From Bacillus sp. FJAT-22090 (lineage in GTDB: Bacteria > Bacillota > Bacilli > Bacillales_A > Planococcaceae): DNA of 64,000 bases. Below, piece by piece: positions 18,061 through 26,806 of this stretch. The position numbers and the translations under genes are program-made. The stretch lies in contig NZ_CP012601.1 in assembly GCF_001278755.1 (NCBI RefSeq), positions 992,001 to 1,056,000 on the forward strand, in the 5' to 3' direction. The notes beneath the pieces are model-generated. The model was not told where the DNA came from, did not search any database, and worked only from the letters and a program-made list of their open reading frames with translations. Positions within the stretch are counted from its first letter, which is position 1, and each line of letters begins with the position of its first letter.

Positions 18061-18834
18061 ATGTACGAAACGATTCGTTATGATGTCAAAGATGGAATTG
18101 CATGGCTCTATTTAAATAGACCTGACAAATTAAATGCATTTATCGCACAAATGAACCGAGAAGTAAAAGATGCGATCAAAGCTGCTACATTCGATGAACA
18201 AGTTCGCTGCATAGTCATTTCAGGTGAAGGAAGGGCTTTTTGTTCTGGACAAGATTTGGCAGAAGTCGATGAGAATATGGATCATGGTCAAGTTTTAAGA
18301 GATCACTATGGACCGATGATAAAGCAAATTAGACAATGTGAAAAACCGATTGTCGCAGCAGTAAATGGAGTTGCGGCTGGTGCAGGGTTCAGCTTAGCAC
18401 TTGCTTGTGACTTTAGAATTGTATCGGAACGCGCCAGTTTTTTGAATGCTTTCATACATGTTGGCCTCATTCCAGACTCGGGTAATCTGTATTATTTAAC
18501 CAAGTTAGTCGGTCATGCTAAAGCTTTGGAATTATCCATTCTTGGAGAAAAGGTATCGGCTACTGATGCAGTCTCATTAGGTCTAGCGAATAAACTTATT
18601 CCGTTAGATTTATGGGATGAAGAGGTGTCGGCATTTGCAACAAATCTTTCTACTTTACCAACAAAGGCGATTGGTTTGATTAAAAGATCATTGAAATTCG
18701 TTACAGAGCTTACTTTTGAAGACTATCTTGAACAAGAAGCACAAGGGCAACGTATTGCTGGTTTAACAAGTGATCACCGCGAAGGTATTCATGCATTTAT
18801 GGAAAAAAGAAAACCTGTTTTTTCAGGACAATAG
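18061..18834 (+). CDS. paaG: Epoxyphenylacetyl-CoA isomerase
   Basis: 257 residues, ATG behind AAGGAGGTCG. Crotonase fold, but the two hydratase glutamates are replaced (AAGAGFSLALACD and FLNAFIHVGL) and the isomerase aspartate is present in GLIPDSGNLYY. The FCSGQDLAEV motif is also PaaG-like. It should convert ring-1,2-epoxyphenylacetyl-CoA to oxepin-CoA and isomerise the later double bond. Placed 12 bases after the hydratase gene. Confidence 0.92.
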   Translation: MYETIRYDVKDGIAWLYLNRPDKLNAFIAQMNREVKDAIKAATFDEQVRCIVISGEGRAFCSGQDLAEVDENMDHGQVLRDHYGPMIKQIRQCEKPIVAAVNGVAAGAGFSLALACDFRIVSERASFLNAFIHVGLIPDSGNLYYLTKLVGHAKALELSILGEKVSATDAVSLGLANKLIPLDLWDEEVSAFATNLSTLPTKAIGLIKRSLKFVTELTFEDYLEQEAQGQRIAGLTSDHREGIHAFMEKRKPVFSGQ

Positions 18835-18848
18835 GGAGAGCTGAGCAC

Positions 18849-20366
18849 ATGACAACAATTCGGGATAATGATATCGAACAAGAGGCAATGAAACGATCGT
18901 TTTATCATTTGATTGTAAATGGAGAAAAAATAAAAAGTAGTACAGGTGAAACGATTAAAACTTACAATCCAGCTACGGGTGAGTTAGTTGCGGAAGTTGC
19001 AAAAGCGTCCAAAGAAGATGTTGAAAAAGCCATTGCTAGTGCACGAGATGCATTTGACAATGGTAAATGGAAAATGTATCCTGTTGGTCGCCGATCGCAA
19101 GTATTGAACAAAATCGCTGCAATAATGCGTTCTCGTTTTAATGAGCTAGTTGAATTGGAAATTCTCGATACTGGTAAAACGTTTCATGCAGCGCAAGGTC
19201 AAGTTTCTCAAGCGATTGAAGATTTTGAGTTTTATGCAGGAGCAATCGTTGGTCACCGAGGAGTCGTTAACAATGTTCCTGGCCAATTCCATAACTATAC
19301 AGAGAAAGAGCCAGTTGGAGTTTGTGCACAAATCATTCCGTGGAACTATCCACTTATGATGGCTGCTTGGAAAGTGGCACCGGCTATTGCAGTAGGTTGC
19401 TCGGTAATTGTAAAGCCAGCTTCCCTCACACCATTAACAGCAATAATCTTGGGAGAAATTTGTCTTGAAGCAGGTGTTCCTGCGGGTGTGGTGAACATCC
19501 TTCCAGGTTCTGGATCTGATATTGGTAACTTTTTAGTGGAGCATCCTCAAGTGGATAAAGTAGCTTTCACTGGCTCAACGCCTATCGGTAAAGACATTAT
19601 GGGGAAAGCATCTCAATCGCTAAAACGTGTAACACTGGAGCTTGGTGGAAAATCTCCTAATCTTGTATTTGAAGATGCAGATATTGACGCTGCAGTAGAT
19701 GGTTCACTGTTTGGTATTTTCTATAATTCAGGTCAATCATGTGAAGCTCGATCTCGTTTGTATGTACATGAGGATATTTACGATGAATTTTTGAATAAGT
19801 TTGTTGAAAAAACGAAAAAATTACAGCTAGGTAACCCGTTTGATAAAGGAACACATGTTGGTGCAATTATCGATCAAGTTCAACTTGATACAATCGATAG
19901 TTATGTACAATCAGCTCGGAAAGAAGGAGCTGAAATTCTTGTTGGTGGAAATGTTTCGAAACCAAATGGATACGAAAACGGATTCTGGTATGAGCCAACG
20001 ATTATTGCAAATGTAAATCACGATATGACAGTTGTAAAAGAAGAAATTTTTGGTCCAGTTGTTGTATTAATGAAATTTAAAGATGAAAAAGAAGCAATCC
20101 GACTTGCAAACGATACAGAGTTCGGGTTAGGCTCAGCCATTTGGTCAAAAGATGGTGCACGTGCGACGCGTGTTGCAAATCAGATTCAAGCAGGCATTGT
20201 AATGGTAAACTGTCCATTCTCAGCATTTCCTGGGACACCATTTGGCGGATATAAACAATCAGGTTTCGGACGTGAGCTATGTATTGAAACGCTAGACCTC
20301 TATACGGAAACGAAAAGCATTTTATCTTACTATGGCAGTCGACCACTGAATCCATTCGGACTGTAA
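18849..20366 (+). CDS. Aldehyde dehydrogenase, likely semialdehyde step of Paa
   Basis: 505 residues of the betaine-aldehyde-dehydrogenase group. The catalytic Cys lies in FYNSGQSCEARSRL, the general-base Glu in ELGGKSPNLVF, and the NAD-binding GSTPIGKDIM loop is present. PaaZ, the usual fused hydrolase/dehydrogenase, is absent, so this enzyme is a candidate for oxidising the 3-oxo-5,6-dehydrosuberyl-CoA semialdehyde (PacL-like role). A phenylacetaldehyde dehydrogenase role is the alternative. Last gene before a strong terminator. Confidence 0.85.
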   Translation: MTTIRDNDIEQEAMKRSFYHLIVNGEKIKSSTGETIKTYNPATGELVAEVAKASKEDVEKAIASARDAFDNGKWKMYPVGRRSQVLNKIAAIMRSRFNELVELEILDTGKTFHAAQGQVSQAIEDFEFYAGAIVGHRGVVNNVPGQFHNYTEKEPVGVCAQIIPWNYPLMMAAWKVAPAIAVGCSVIVKPASLTPLTAIILGEICLEAGVPAGVVNILPGSGSDIGNFLVEHPQVDKVAFTGSTPIGKDIMGKASQSLKRVTLELGGKSPNLVFEDADIDAAVDGSLFGIFYNSGQSCEARSRLYVHEDIYDEFLNKFVEKTKKLQLGNPFDKGTHVGAIIDQVQLDTIDSYVQSARKEGAEILVGGNVSKPNGYENGFWYEPTIIANVNHDMTVVKEEIFGPVVVLMKFKDEKEAIRLANDTEFGLGSAIWSKDGARATRVANQIQAGIVMVNCPFSAFPGTPFGGYKQSGFGRELCIETLDLYTETKSILSYYGSRPLNPFGL

Positions 20367-20378
20367 AAATAAACTGAA

Positions 20379-20420
20379 AATACGGACAGGGAAAAATTCA
20401 AACCCTGTCCGTATTCTTTC
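20379..20420 (+). terminator. Terminator after the aldehyde dehydrogenase gene
   Basis: AATACGGACAGGG pairs with CCCTGTCCGTATT around an 11-base loop, followed by CTTTC. It separates paaK-ALDH from paaHJ, so the latter may have their own start or depend on read-through. Confidence 0.8.
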
Positions 20421-20443
20421 ATTAACATAAGGGGAGTAGAATA

Positions 20444-21316
20444 ATGATCAACCGTATTGTTATCATAGGTGCAGGTATTATGGGAAGAGGGATTGCTTAT
20501 GTAGGAGCAGTTGGTGGCTATGCAGTGACAGTTGTCGACAATCATAATTCTGCATTACTAAACGCGAAGAAAGATATAGATAGCATGTTTGAAAAAGGAC
20601 TTGTGCACGGAAAGATTACATCGGTACAGGTTGAACAAGCAAGACTTAATTTAAGCTATGAAAGCGATCTTTCAAAAGCAGTAAGTACTGCTGATTTAAT
20701 TATTGAAGCTGTACCTGAAATAACAACTATTAAAAAAGAAGTGTTTGAAACGATAGAAGAACATGCTCCTTCTCATTGCTATTTTGCTACAAATACTTCG
20801 ACGATGAGCCCAACAGAAATCGCTTCTTTTGGAAAACGGCCAGAAAAAACAATTGCGATGCATTTTTTTAATCCTGTACATAAAATGCATTTAGTCGAAA
20901 TTGTACGAGGGTTGGAAACAAGTGATGAAACGGCCGAAAGAATTAAAGAAGTAGCTATAAAAATGGGAAAAGAAACTGTTGTCATTAATGAATTTCCAGG
21001 GTTCGTAACGAGCCGAATTAGCGCACTTGTTGGTAACGAAGCGTTTTACATGCTTCAAGAAGGGTTAGGTACACCAGAAGAAATTGATAAAGCGATTAAG
21101 CTAGGATTAAATTACCCAATGGGACCATTCGAATTAGTAGATTTAGTAGGACTTGATACACGATTAAATAATTTAAAATATTTACATGAAAAGCTTGGGG
21201 AAAAGTATCGTCCTGCACCTCTTTTAGAACAATATGTCAAAGCAGGACGTCTAGGACGAAAGAGTGGAAAAGGTGTGTACGACTATTCTATTGATGAAGA
21301 GTTGGTTTCGAAATGA
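20444..21316 (+). CDS. paaH: 3-hydroxyacyl-CoA dehydrogenase
   Basis: 290 residues. N-terminal Rossmann GAGIMGRGIAYVGAVGGYAV, catalytic region HFFNPVHKMHLVEIVRG, and the C-terminal LGLNYPMGPFELVDLVGLD are all classic for 3-hydroxybutyryl/hydroxyadipyl-CoA dehydrogenase. In this context it oxidises 3-hydroxyadipyl-CoA with NAD. It overlaps the thiolase gene by four bases (ATGA). Confidence 0.93.
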   Translation: MINRIVIIGAGIMGRGIAYVGAVGGYAVTVVDNHNSALLNAKKDIDSMFEKGLVHGKITSVQVEQARLNLSYESDLSKAVSTADLIIEAVPEITTIKKEVFETIEEHAPSHCYFATNTSTMSPTEIASFGKRPEKTIAMHFFNPVHKMHLVEIVRGLETSDETAERIKEVAIKMGKETVVINEFPGFVTSRISALVGNEAFYMLQEGLGTPEEIDKAIKLGLNYPMGPFELVDLVGLDTRLNNLKYLHEKLGEKYRPAPLLEQYVKAGRLGRKSGKGVYDYSIDEELVSK

Positions 21317-22518
21317 GAGAAGTAGTCATAGTAGATGCTGTCCGTACGCCTATTGGAAGATACAACGGATCACTAAGAGAAGTTCGACCAGATGATTTAG
21401 GAGCTATTGTTATTAAAGCACTTGTTGAACGTAATCCGAACCTCTCCGTAAAGGAAATTGAAGAAGTTGTTTTCGGGAATGCAAACCAAGCAGGTGAAGA
21501 TAACCGCAACGTTGCAAGAATGTCGGCATTGTTAGCTGGTCTACCTGTCGAAGTAGCAGGAACAACTATAAACCGTCTCTGTGGTTCTGGACTTGACGCT
21601 GTTATGTACGCTGCAAGAGCAATATCAGTTGGCGAAGGCGATATTTACATCGCTGGTGGCACTGAAAGCATGACGCGAGCACCGTTTGTCATGGCAAAGC
21701 CAGATAGAGAGTTCCCACGAGGAAATATGGAACTGCAAGATACAACAATCGGGTGGCGTTTTACAAATAAAAAACTGAAAGTGATGTACGGTGTAGATAC
21801 GATGCCAGAAACTGCCGAAAATGTTGCAAAGCGATTTCATATAACGCGGGAGGATCAGGATTTATTTGCATTCGAGAGCCAGCAACGTGCTAAAAAAGCT
21901 TTGGCAGAAAATCGATTTGCGGAAGAAATCGTTCCAGTTATGTATAAGGACCGGAAAGGGAATGAAATCATTGTCGACCAAGATGAGCATCCAAGACCAA
22001 ATACAACGTTACATCAGCTTGGAAAACTAAAACCATTATATGAAGGTGGTACGGTTACACCAGGTAACGCTTCGGGAGTCAATGACGGTGCATCTGCTTT
22101 ACTTCTTATGAGTGCGGAAAAAGCAAAAGAACTGAATGTGAAGCCATTAGCAAAATATGTTACAGGTGCAACAGCGGGACTTGAACCAGCTGTTATGGGG
22201 CTTGGTCCTATTTTCGCTTCAAAAAAAGCACTACAACGTGCAGGGTTGAAAACAACTGACCTTGGTCTTGTAGAATTGAATGAAGCTTTTGCTTCACAAT
22301 CTCTGGAGTGCATTCGCCAACTAGAATTAGAAAGTGAAAAAGTGAATGTCAATGGAGGAGCAATAGCTTTTGGACACCCTCTAGGTGCGAGTGGTGCTCG
22401 AATAGTAACGACACTTTTATATGAAATGAAGAAAAGAAATGTTCAATTCGGATTGGCGACAATGTGTATCGGCGTAGGTCAAGGGATTGCAACTATATTT
22501 GAGAATGTATCAGAGTAG
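21313..22518 (+). CDS. paaJ: 3-oxoadipyl-CoA thiolase
   Basis: 401 residues. Nucleophilic Cys in NRLCGSGLDAVMYAA, GHPLGASGARIVTTL with the catalytic His, and the second Cys in TMCIGVGQG. It would split 3-oxoadipyl-CoA (and the dehydrosuberyl intermediate) into acetyl-CoA and succinyl-CoA. Translationally coupled to paaH. Confidence 0.93.
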   Translation: MREVVIVDAVRTPIGRYNGSLREVRPDDLGAIVIKALVERNPNLSVKEIEEVVFGNANQAGEDNRNVARMSALLAGLPVEVAGTTINRLCGSGLDAVMYAARAISVGEGDIYIAGGTESMTRAPFVMAKPDREFPRGNMELQDTTIGWRFTNKKLKVMYGVDTMPETAENVAKRFHITREDQDLFAFESQQRAKKALAENRFAEEIVPVMYKDRKGNEIIVDQDEHPRPNTTLHQLGKLKPLYEGGTVTPGNASGVNDGASALLLMSAEKAKELNVKPLAKYVTGATAGLEPAVMGLGPIFASKKALQRAGLKTTDLGLVELNEAFASQSLECIRQLELESEKVNVNGGAIAFGHPLGASGARIVTTLLYEMKKRNVQFGLATMCIGVGQGIATIFENVSE

Positions 22519-22675
22519 GTACTAGAATTTTGCTGTCCTTCAAGCGTCAAAGCTCTTTAAAAGAAGAGCAACAACGAGAGAAGGGCAATTTTTATAACTA
22601 ATTCAAGATGTTCTTGCAACGAAAACAAAGCGACCTGAGAAATTCACTATAGTTGTTCGAATAGGAGATGTCATA

Positions 22676-23452
22676 ATGATGAATATTTTATTAAGAAAAG
22701 AAAACAACATTGCATATATCACCATTAATCGCGAAGAAGCCCTGAACTGTTTTAATTATGATACATTGCATCAGCTTCAACAAGTAGTAGATGCTATCTC
22801 AATTGATCCGGAAGTGAAAGTGATTATATTTACTGGAGCAGGGGATAGATCTTTTAGTGCTGGTGCCGATTTGAAAGAGCGGAAAACATTAAAAGAATCA
22901 GAAGTTAGGAGAAACGTGAAAGCGATACGAGATGTGTTCAACAGTATCGCAAATCTGCCACAGCCAACTATAGCTGCAGTCAATGGGTATGCATTTGGCG
23001 GAGGCTTTGAACTGATGATTGCGTGTGATTTTTCCATTGCAGCTGAAGGAGTGAAAATGGGTCTAACTGAAACAAGCTGGGCAATCATACCAGGAGCAGG
23101 TGGGACGCAAAGATTACCAAGATTAGTAGGGGAAATGAGAGCGAAAGAGCTGATTTTCACTGCAAGAAAATTCACGGCAGAAGAAGGGGTCCAGCTTGGA
23201 GTGGTATTAAAAGTAGTCCAAATAGAAAATCTTCTGAAGTCTTGTGAACAACTTGCAAACGATATTATGAAAAATGGTCCTGTAGCAATTAAACAAGCGA
23301 AGTATGCAATTACACAAGGAATGAATACCGACTTGCATACAGGGCTTGCAATCGAGTCTAAGGCATACGAATTAACGATCCCAACTGAGGATCGCATGGA
23401 AGCGTTACTTGCATTCAGTGAGAAAAGGAATCCTGTCTTTTTAGGGAAATAA
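22676..23452 (+). CDS. Enoyl-CoA hydratase, second paralogue
   Basis: 258 residues, start ATGATG behind AGGAGATG. Both catalytic glutamates are present (FGGGFELMIACD, GLTETSWAIIPGAGG). It differs clearly in sequence from the hydratase at 17272 and stands between the thiolase and paaX, with a 157-base gap upstream that holds no gene. One of the two hydratases may be PaaF; the other could take over ring hydrolysis or another beta-oxidation step. Confidence 0.88.
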   Translation: MMNILLRKENNIAYITINREEALNCFNYDTLHQLQQVVDAISIDPEVKVIIFTGAGDRSFSAGADLKERKTLKESEVRRNVKAIRDVFNSIANLPQPTIAAVNGYAFGGGFELMIACDFSIAAEGVKMGLTETSWAIIPGAGGTQRLPRLVGEMRAKELIFTARKFTAEEGVQLGVVLKVVQIENLLKSCEQLANDIMKNGPVAIKQAKYAITQGMNTDLHTGLAIESKAYELTIPTEDRMEALLAFSEKRNPVFLGK

Positions 23453-23537
23453 TTAGTAAACTCTAATAACAAAATAATGAAAGAAGGGAAGAAACGTGTT
23501 ATATTGGAATTCAGGAAAAAAGAAAGAGTGAGTTTAC

Positions 23538-24416
23538 ATGTCGAATACACAATCAATGATATTTACAATTTACGGTGATTATATCCGTCATTACGGAAAT
23601 AAAATATGGATCGGAAGCTTAATCCGACTGCTAAAAGAGTTTGGACATAATGAACAGTCGGTACGAGTAGCGGTTTCAAGAATGATGAAACAAGGTTGGC
23701 TCGAGTCCGAGAAGGAAGGGAATAAAAGTTATTACTTTTTGACGACACGTGGTGAAGCTCGGATGGAAGAAGCTGCCATTCGGATTTTTAAATTAATGCC
23801 AAACGACTGGGATGGAAAATGGCGTATGCTAATGTATACGATTCCAGAAGAAAAAAGACAAGTTCGAGATGAACTACGAAAAGAGCTTTTATGGAGTGGA
23901 TTCGGCAGTTTTTCTAGTGGATGCTGGATCTCACCGAACAATCTTGAAAAAGAGGTTGAATTTCTTATAGAAAAATATGGTATACAAAATTATGTAGATT
24001 TCTTCGTAGCAGACTACAAAGGTCCTCAAGCAAACAGAGCTCTTGTTGAAAAAAGTTGGCCGCTTCAAGAAATTGAAGGAAAATATCAAGATTTTATCTC
24101 TACCTACAGCAAACAATATATAATCCATCGGAGCATGATGAACGATGGAAGAATGTCGGATGCAGAATGTTTTGTTGAACGAACAAATCTTGTACATGAA
24201 TACCGTAAGTTTCTATTTTCTGATCCTGGTCTTCCAAAGGAACTGTTACCAGAAATATGGAGTGGTAACCATGCAGCTCTTTTATTTGAGCAATATTATA
24301 AATTGCTTGCACAGCCAGCAAATCATTTTTTCGAAGAAGTATTCCAAGAAGATAATGATTTGCGTCGTAAGGACAAAGCATATGATGCAGATGATCATCC
24401 ACTTCTTATGGACTAA
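23538..24416 (+). CDS. paaX: Transcriptional repressor of phenylacetate catabolism
   Basis: 292 residues. The N-terminal winged helix (YGDYIRHYGNKIWIGSLIRL, SVRVAVSRMMKQGWLESE) and the central IPEEKRQVRDELRKELLWSGFG and LPKELLPEIWSG segments identify PaaX. In characterised systems it represses paa genes and is released by phenylacetyl-CoA. Being the last gene of the cluster and followed by a terminator, it likely controls both paaK-side operons; operator candidates are at 11368, 14220 and 26643. Confidence 0.93.
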   Translation: MSNTQSMIFTIYGDYIRHYGNKIWIGSLIRLLKEFGHNEQSVRVAVSRMMKQGWLESEKEGNKSYYFLTTRGEARMEEAAIRIFKLMPNDWDGKWRMLMYTIPEEKRQVRDELRKELLWSGFGSFSSGCWISPNNLEKEVEFLIEKYGIQNYVDFFVADYKGPQANRALVEKSWPLQEIEGKYQDFISTYSKQYIIHRSMMNDGRMSDAECFVERTNLVHEYRKFLFSDPGLPKELLPEIWSGNHAALLFEQYYKLLAQPANHFFEEVFQEDNDLRRKDKAYDADDHPLLMD

Positions 24417-24482
24417 CGTTTTTGGAGAATAGAAAAATACTTACATTTTTTGTTTGTAAACACATATCGGAATATAGTATCT

Positions 24483-24531
24483 CAAACGGTTTCGGGAAAC
24501 GTTGGACATTTCCGAAACCGTTTGATTTTTT
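24483..24531 (+). terminator. Terminator after paaX
   Basis: CAAACGGTTTCGG (24483-24495) pairs with CCGAAACCGTTTG around a 16-base loop and is followed by ATTTTTT. Confidence 0.88.
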
Positions 24532-24680
24532 ATCCATACATTTTTTTAATTTACGATTCAAATGATCAGCGGTTCTACTTGATCAATAGTAATTATCTCT
24601 TGCTAATCATATTCGGGGCACCACCATTATTTAGTATCTATAATTAAAATAGCGAGATGGAGTTGTCTAAAAACTAGAAA

Positions 24681-24722
24681 AGTAGAGTGAGGGGAAGTTC
24701 TAGAATTCCCCTCACTCTACTT
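24681..24722. terminator. Long perfect hairpin next to a dispersed-type repeat
   Basis: AGTAGAGTGAGGGGAA pairs with TTCCCCTCACTCTACT around a 9-base AT-rich centre. It is followed by TATTT. It probably acts as a bidirectional terminator between paaX and the convergent carbonic anhydrase gene. Confidence 0.7.
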
Positions 24723-24732
24723 ATTTAATTCT

Positions 24733-24857
24733 AGAAAATCGTTGAAAAAGGCGACACTCCTGCGGGATTAGCGTTAGTCGAAGATGAAGTGACCCCAAAG
24801 CGAAGCGAGGAGGCTGAGGCAACGCCCGCGGAAAGGGAGCCGTTTCAACGATTTTCT
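24733..24857. repeat. 125-bp structured repeat element with inverted ends
   Basis: The ends AGAAAATCGTTGAAA (24733-24747) and TTTCAACGATTTTCT (24843-24857) are perfect inverted repeats. Inside lies GGCGACACTCCTGCGGGATT, GCGAAGCGAGGAGGCTGAGG and CGCCCGCGGAAAGGGAGCC, GC-rich blocks unlike the surrounding DNA. I recall closely similar blocks dispersed in intergenic regions of many Bacillales genomes; they are probably non-autonomous mobile or structural RNA-like repeats. Confidence 0.75.
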
Positions 24858-24984
24858 TATTTATTGGGTTTTTGAGAAACCCCATGTGGCAAAGTTAATT
24901 ATAGGAACTTTTTAGTAACCTCAGCGTATATCTCCAAATAAAAGGATGCTCGATGTCAGGTTTTTCTTTCTCTTTTTGTACTTA

Positions 24985-25506
24985 CTATTCTTCTTTTTCA
25001 AAAATTTCACGATAATCGTATCCTTTTTGAACATACGTATCAATGGAAAGCTGAATAATATCGAAATCTTTTTCGTTTAATTCTCGCACTACCTTTCCTG
25101 GTGAACCGACGACTAGTGAGCGTGGAGGAATTTTCTTACCAGGCGGAATTAACGTATTAGCACCGATAATGCACTCTTCTCCAATTTCAGCATGATCTAG
25201 AATTGTGGATCCCATTCCAATAATAGAGCGTTTTCCAACCTTACATCCATGAAGGATGACATTATGTCCAACAGTAACTTCGTCTTCTATTACAACAGGC
25301 GCATCTTCATATAAATGAATGGTTGAATTATCTTGGATACTGCATCTTTTTCCAATTGAAATTAATCCTTCATCTCCGCGCAGAACTGTATTGAACCAAA
25401 TAGTAGATTCTTCTCCAACTTGGACCTCTCCGATAACTTTTGCACCTGGAGCAACAAAGACAGTAGGATCTAACGCAGGTTTTTTCCCTTTAAAAGTGAT
25501 AATCAT
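24985..25506 (-). CDS. Gamma carbonic anhydrase-type hexapeptide protein (PaaY/YtoA-like)
   Basis: 173 residues of left-handed beta helix repeats. The zinc histidines fit IQDNSTIHLYED and TVGHNVILHGCKVG. Start ATG 25506 behind GGGGGT. E. coli PaaY, encoded near paaX, is a thioesterase of this family that relieves stalled CoA intermediates. The same placement here suggests that role, but housekeeping YtoA-like carbonic anhydrase homologues look alike, so the function is uncertain. Convergent to paaX. Confidence 0.82.
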   Translation of the reverse strand: MIITFKGKKPALDPTVFVAPGAKVIGEVQVGEESTIWFNTVLRGDEGLISIGKRCSIQDNSTIHLYEDAPVVIEDEVTVGHNVILHGCKVGKRSIIGMGSTILDHAEIGEECIIGANTLIPPGKKIPPRSLVVGSPGKVVRELNEKDFDIIQLSIDTYVQKGYDYREIFEKEE

Positions 25507-25590
25507 AAATTTACCCCCATTTTTTTAAATAATCTCAATTGTCATTCTATTGATTTTACTATAACATATTTTTATAGGGGTGGATAAAAA

Positions 25591-26556
25591 ATGATATATA
25601 TTTGTGAAAAGTTGCAAATAACCTATCCGATTATTCAAGGAGGTATGGGGAATATTAGCAATGCAAAGCTTGCTGCAGCTGTCTCAGAAGCAGGGGGCCT
25701 TGGCACGATCGGGTGCGGAACAATGACTCCAAAGGAAGTAGAGAACATAATATTAGAAACAAAAGCGCTAACAAATAAGAACTTCGCTATAAACATTGCA
25801 ATTAGTGTCACACCTTTTATAGATGAATTAATTGATCTTGTTATCAAACATAAAGTACCAATTATTTCGTTATCAGCGGGAAACCCAGCACCATATATTC
25901 CTCTACTGCATGAACATGGAGTAATAGTAATAGCTCTAGTAGCTTCTGTAAAACATGCACAGAAAGCGGAAGCTGCTGGGGCAGACATACTCGTGGCAGA
26001 AGGGTTTGAAGCTGCTGGTATAAACTCAAACTTAGAACTAACTACTTTCACACTCATTCCGCAAATTGTGAAACGCGTTAACATTCCCGTACTTGCAGCT
26101 GGAGGAATTGGAGATGGCAAAGGATTGGCAGCTGCACTTATGCTTGGTGCAAGCGGTGTCCAAATCGGTACGCGTTTAATCGCAACAAAGGAAGCACCTT
26201 TTCACGATGTTTATAAGGAAAACTTATTGAAGGCCAGTGACACGGAAACATTGATTGTCGGTCGAAGTGTAGGAAGACTGAGAAGAATCTTAAAGACACC
26301 TTATGCTATGAAGCTCTATGAATTGGATAAAGCAGGGATGACACTGGATCAATATAGTGAACTGACCTCGGAAAAACAACATCTTAAAGGTGCATTAGAA
26401 GGCGATATCGAAAATGGTTTTATGAATAGTGGACAAATTGCAGGACTTATTGAAGATATTCCAACAGTAAAAGAACTAATTGACGACATGGTGGGAGTAG
26501 CAGAAAATCGTATGATTAAATCTGCAAAAGAATTTAAGAGAATACTAGAGTTGTAA
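25591..26556 (+). CDS. Nitronate monooxygenase / FabK-like flavoprotein
   Basis: 321 residues with the FMN-binding TIM barrel of the NMO/enoyl-ACP reductase II family: ITYPIIQGGMGNISNAKLAAAVSEAGGLGTIG, LVAEGFEAAGI, PVLAAGGIGDGKGLAAALMLGASGVQIGTR. Reactions in the family include oxidation of nitronates and reduction of enoyl thioesters. A role in aromatic or enoyl-CoA metabolism is possible from context but nothing in the sequence proves it. It has its own terminator. Confidence 0.85.
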   Translation: MIYICEKLQITYPIIQGGMGNISNAKLAAAVSEAGGLGTIGCGTMTPKEVENIILETKALTNKNFAINIAISVTPFIDELIDLVIKHKVPIISLSAGNPAPYIPLLHEHGVIVIALVASVKHAQKAEAAGADILVAEGFEAAGINSNLELTTFTLIPQIVKRVNIPVLAAGGIGDGKGLAAALMLGASGVQIGTRLIATKEAPFHDVYKENLLKASDTETLIVGRSVGRLRRILKTPYAMKLYELDKAGMTLDQYSELTSEKQHLKGALEGDIENGFMNSGQIAGLIEDIPTVKELIDDMVGVAENRMIKSAKEFKRILEL

Positions 26557-26589
26557 AAAGTAGTGGGGACCTTACTCACTACTTTTTTT
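26555..26589 (+). terminator. Terminator after the NMO-like gene
   Basis: AAAAAGTAGTG (26555-26565) pairs with CACTACTTTTT around an 11-base loop and ends in a run of seven T. Confidence 0.88.
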
Positions 26590-26642
26590 GTGTGAATCAG
26601 TTAATTTTGAATTGATAGATTTTTCTAATTACTATATTGACT

Positions 26643-26665
26643 ATCGTATTACAAATTGATACGAT
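26643..26665. promoter_or_regulatory. Inverted-repeat operator candidate, shared with paaK promoter
   Basis: ATCGTA and TACGAT are separated by 11 bases. Read on the minus strand, 26642-26655 gives TTTGTAATACGATA, identical over 14 bases to the site before paaK (11368-11381). It lies about 140 bases upstream of the thioesterase gene. Confidence 0.5.
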
Positions 26666-26707
26666 TACGTTGTAATAGTGTTATGTTAGATGAAATATAA
26701 TTGTATA

Positions 26708-26721
26708 TGTAAGCGTTTACA
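26708..26721. promoter_or_regulatory. CcpA catabolite-repression (cre) box
   Basis: TGTAAGCGTTTACA matches the cre consensus TGNAANCGNNNNCA at every fixed position and is nearly palindromic. Located 86 bases upstream of the thioesterase start, it should place the thioesterase-PheDH-dehydrogenase operon under glucose repression. Confidence 0.82.
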
Positions 26722-26806
26722 CCAATTTGTGTAATGGTGAATAGAAATACCTAAACACCATTCAGTATTAAGAAGATTCGAGCATATAGTAAGTAGAGGT
26801 GTTGTA

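Noticed and set aside
22777-23556. 259-codon ORF antisense to the enoyl-CoA hydratase
   Set aside because: It is a shadow of a clearly conserved gene on the other strand, with no ribosome site and implausible composition.
24450-24647. 65-codon ORF after paaX
   Set aside because: It spans the paaX terminator hairpin and lacks a convincing ribosome site.
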